Shown here: in pieces, positions 6,037 to 6,740 of the stretch
How positions within the stretch are numbered: position 1 is the first letter of the stretch
Layout of the letters: every line of letters begins with the position of its first letter
Source of the DNA: Kiritimatiellia bacterium
GTDB lineage: Bacteria > Verrucomicrobiota > Kiritimatiellia > RFP12 > UBA1067
Direction: 5' to 3'
Assembly: GCA_017405115.1 (NCBI GenBank)
Contig: JAFRBA010000122.1
Coordinates: 1-6,740, forward strand
DNA length: 6,740 nt
Made by a program: the position numbers and the translations under genes
The notes under the pieces: generated by a model
What the model was told of the DNA's origin: nothing
The model's database searches: none
What the model saw: only the letters and a program-made list of their open reading frames with translations

Positions 6037-6068
6037 ATCACCCCGAAAACGGCCGTTTTCGGGGTGAT
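6037..6068. repeat. 32-bp perfect palindrome
   Basis: ATCACCCCGAAAACGG (6037-6052) is followed immediately by its exact reverse complement, CCGTTTTCGGGGTGAT (6053-6068). As RNA it would form a very stable hairpin on either strand, with the centre opening to a small loop. TTTT lies inside the arm rather than after it, and no T-tract follows on either side. It could be a bidirectional terminator, a repetitive extragenic palindrome or a protein-binding site; the sequence does not decide. Confidence 0.7.
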
Positions 6069-6101
6069 GTTGGCACCATTCCCCCCGAATTCCCCCACGA
6101 A

Positions 6102-6146
6102 GGCAATCGGACGGCGTCTCCGCGCCGTCCGATTAAGCCTGTTTTC
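6102..6146 (+). terminator. Intrinsic terminator, plus strand
   Basis: AATCGGACGGCG (6105-6116) pairs perfectly with CGCCGTCCGATT (6123-6134) around a 6-nt loop. GGC/GCC pairs extend the base across an AA bulge, and GTTTTCCC follows. This fits a plus-strand terminator that would separate the ABC-type gene and its leader from transcription coming from the left. No clear plus-strand gene ends just before it, so it may be left over from a gene removed by earlier rearrangement. Confidence 0.6.
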
Positions 6147-6202
6147 CCTGCTAGTTAATCTATTGCTGCCGATGCGCCCATGTACCGCCCTCTGTGTTCC
6201 CT

Positions 6203-6324
6203 ACCCGAAGGGCAGCACTTTTCGGCCTTTGGGTCTTAAGATTTTCGGCCTTTAGGCCAAGACTTCTTTCGCAAGACTATAATTGTCCAAAAGTAACCCG
6301 CCGGGGCCTTTGGCAAGCGCCGGC
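6203..6324 (+). promoter_or_regulatory. Promoter and structured leader region of the ABC-F-like gene
   Basis: A perfect TATAAT lies at 6278-6283; no good -35 box is visible at 16-18 bp upstream. Transcription would start near 6290, giving a leader of about 220 nt. Around it are repeated elements: TTTTCGGCCTTT at 6219-6230 and again at 6242-6253 (offset 23 bp), a third GGCCTTTGG at 6305-6313, and CAAGACT at 6258-6264 and 6272-6278. ACCCGAAGG (6203-6211) can pair with CCTTTGGGT (6226-6234). Early in the transcript, GCCGGGGC (6300-6307) can pair with GCGCCGGC (6317-6324) with one mismatch. The sequence features are direct; regulation through them is inference. Confidence 0.45.
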
Positions 6325-6512
6325 AAGAGAAGGGATCAGGTGCATGAAGAACTAGCGATGCCCATATCCACCCGTAAACCGAGCTACAAGCTGGCGGCCA
6401 TGCCCGAACGGGTGCAGCATCGCATGCCCATGCACGATTCAAAGCCATTCATCCCAAACGGACGAGCCTCGCCTTGCTGCCCCGCATGGCCCCCTGCAGA
6501 ACCGGAGGCATC
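6325..6512 (+). other. 5' leader of the ABC-F-like gene, no convincing gene
   Basis: This stretch follows the leader hairpin and ends at the ribosome site GGAGG (6504-6508), 4 nt before the ABC gene's ATG. It contains a three-codon frame, ATG-AAG-AAC-TAG (6344-6355), with a purine-rich AGAGAAGGGA upstream. A longer frame from ATG 6358 overlaps the ABC start out of frame. The longer frame has repetitive Met-Pro and Cys-Pro content and no family resemblance, so I do not call it a gene. Short upstream frames are common in attenuators of antibiotic-inducible ABC-F genes, but nothing here proves that role. Confidence 0.35.
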
Positions 6513-6740
6513 ATGCAGCTCAACCTTTCCAACATCGAATACGCCTATCCCGCTGCGGCAGAGCCCGCCCTAAACGGCGTGACCACGACCTTCCCGCAGG
6601 GATGGACCGGCATCGTCGGCGACAACGGAGGGGGCAAGACGACGCTCTGCCTCGTGGCATGCTGCCTCCTTCAGCCCGACGCCGGCACGGTCACACCACC
6701 ACTTGTATCCCTCTACTGCGCCCAGGATGCGAGCGAGCCG
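6513..6740 (+). CDS. ABC-F-like ATP-binding protein (3' end outside window)
   Basis: Only the first 76 codons are in the window and the frame is open to the edge. The start ATG has GGAGG 4 nt upstream. The protein opens with a strand pair typical of ABC ATPases (LNLSNIEYAYP), then a Walker A, GDNGGGKTT (residues 37-45), and PDAGTVTPPLVSLYCAQD, where the Gln should be the Q-loop. The very short path from Walker A to the Q-loop, without the extra loop seen in importer ATPases, and the V-x-x-x-x-P-Q-like wording favour the ABC-F class. These are soluble tandem ATPases that act on the ribosome E site, some of them displacing antibiotics. No membrane segment is seen in this part. It is GC-rich, like the IS and unlike the left genes, so it probably belongs to the host backbone or a separate acquisition. 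An ATPase subunit of a transporter is the main alternative. Confidence 0.68.
   Translation, partial: MQLNLSNIEYAYPAAAEPALNGVTTTFPQGWTGIVGDNGGGKTTLCLVACCLLQPDAGTVTPPLVSLYCAQDASEP

Larger units (their letters stand above)
5784..6098 (-). pseudogene. Unrecognised open frame cut by the IS insertion
   Basis: On the minus strand an open frame runs from a GTG at 6098 to the IS tip, whose TGA (5783-5781) supplies the present stop after ...LPWAC. Removing the IS and one ACATGCC copy rejoins the frame to the left flank. It then reads EGAPAQT and stops at TGA (3138-3136), right at the AT/GC junction. First codon positions are rich in G and third positions in G/C, as expected for coding DNA here, and the peptide (for example DVDFLGYLSHQLIARS) looks protein-like. 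However, I recognise no family, the GTG has no ribosome site, the 5' part runs through a 32-bp palindrome, and the frame stays open upstream through a terminator on the other strand. It may be a gene remnant or a chance frame. Confidence 0.3.

Noticed and set aside
6283..6573. 96-codon plus-strand frame overlapping the ABC gene start
   Set aside because: The first codon lies at the -10 box, the peptide is low-complexity, and it overlaps the well-supported ABC start out of frame.

Overview
The window looks like an accessory region of a GC-rich chromosome, probably a gut actinobacterium of the Coriobacteriia/Eggerthellales type. That host guess is inference from the GC-rich codon use of the right-hand genes and the style of the ABC protein; no marker gene fixes it. 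The left 3.1 kb is clearly lower in GC, falling from mixed (acetyltransferase) to distinctly AT-rich (radical SAM gene). It reads like DNA acquired from a Firmicute-type source.

Layout. 1-570: 3' part of a CatA-like (chloramphenicol acetyltransferase family) gene that enters from the left edge. 639-1841: family 1 glycosyltransferase of the sterol-glucosyltransferase/macrolide-glycosyltransferase type. 1939-2928: radical SAM 23S rRNA A2503 methyltransferase of the RlmN/Cfr family, ended by a strong intrinsic terminator (2959-3007). 3008-3159: short AT-rich remnant stretch, then an abrupt switch to GC-rich DNA near 3138. 3167-5783: a complete IS21-family insertion sequence of 2617 bp on the minus strand, with istA, istB, TG...CA tips, imperfect inverted ends carrying 23-bp phased repeats, and a perfect 7-bp target duplication (ACATGCC) on both sides. 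5784-6512: an open frame cut by the IS, a 32-bp perfect palindrome, a plus-strand terminator, and a structured leader with a TATAAT box. 6513-6740: start of an ABC-F-like ATPase gene that runs off the right edge.

The three left genes share one strand. Each family includes members that act on ribosome-targeting antibiotics: acetylation of drug, glycosylation of drug, methylation of 23S rRNA A2503. The ABC-F-like gene on the right is a fourth family with ribosome-protection members. The sequence therefore suggests a translation-inhibitor resistance neighbourhood with an IS21 copy inserted beside the left cluster. Drug resistance itself is not shown by the sequence, and each protein has plausible housekeeping or metabolic alternatives.
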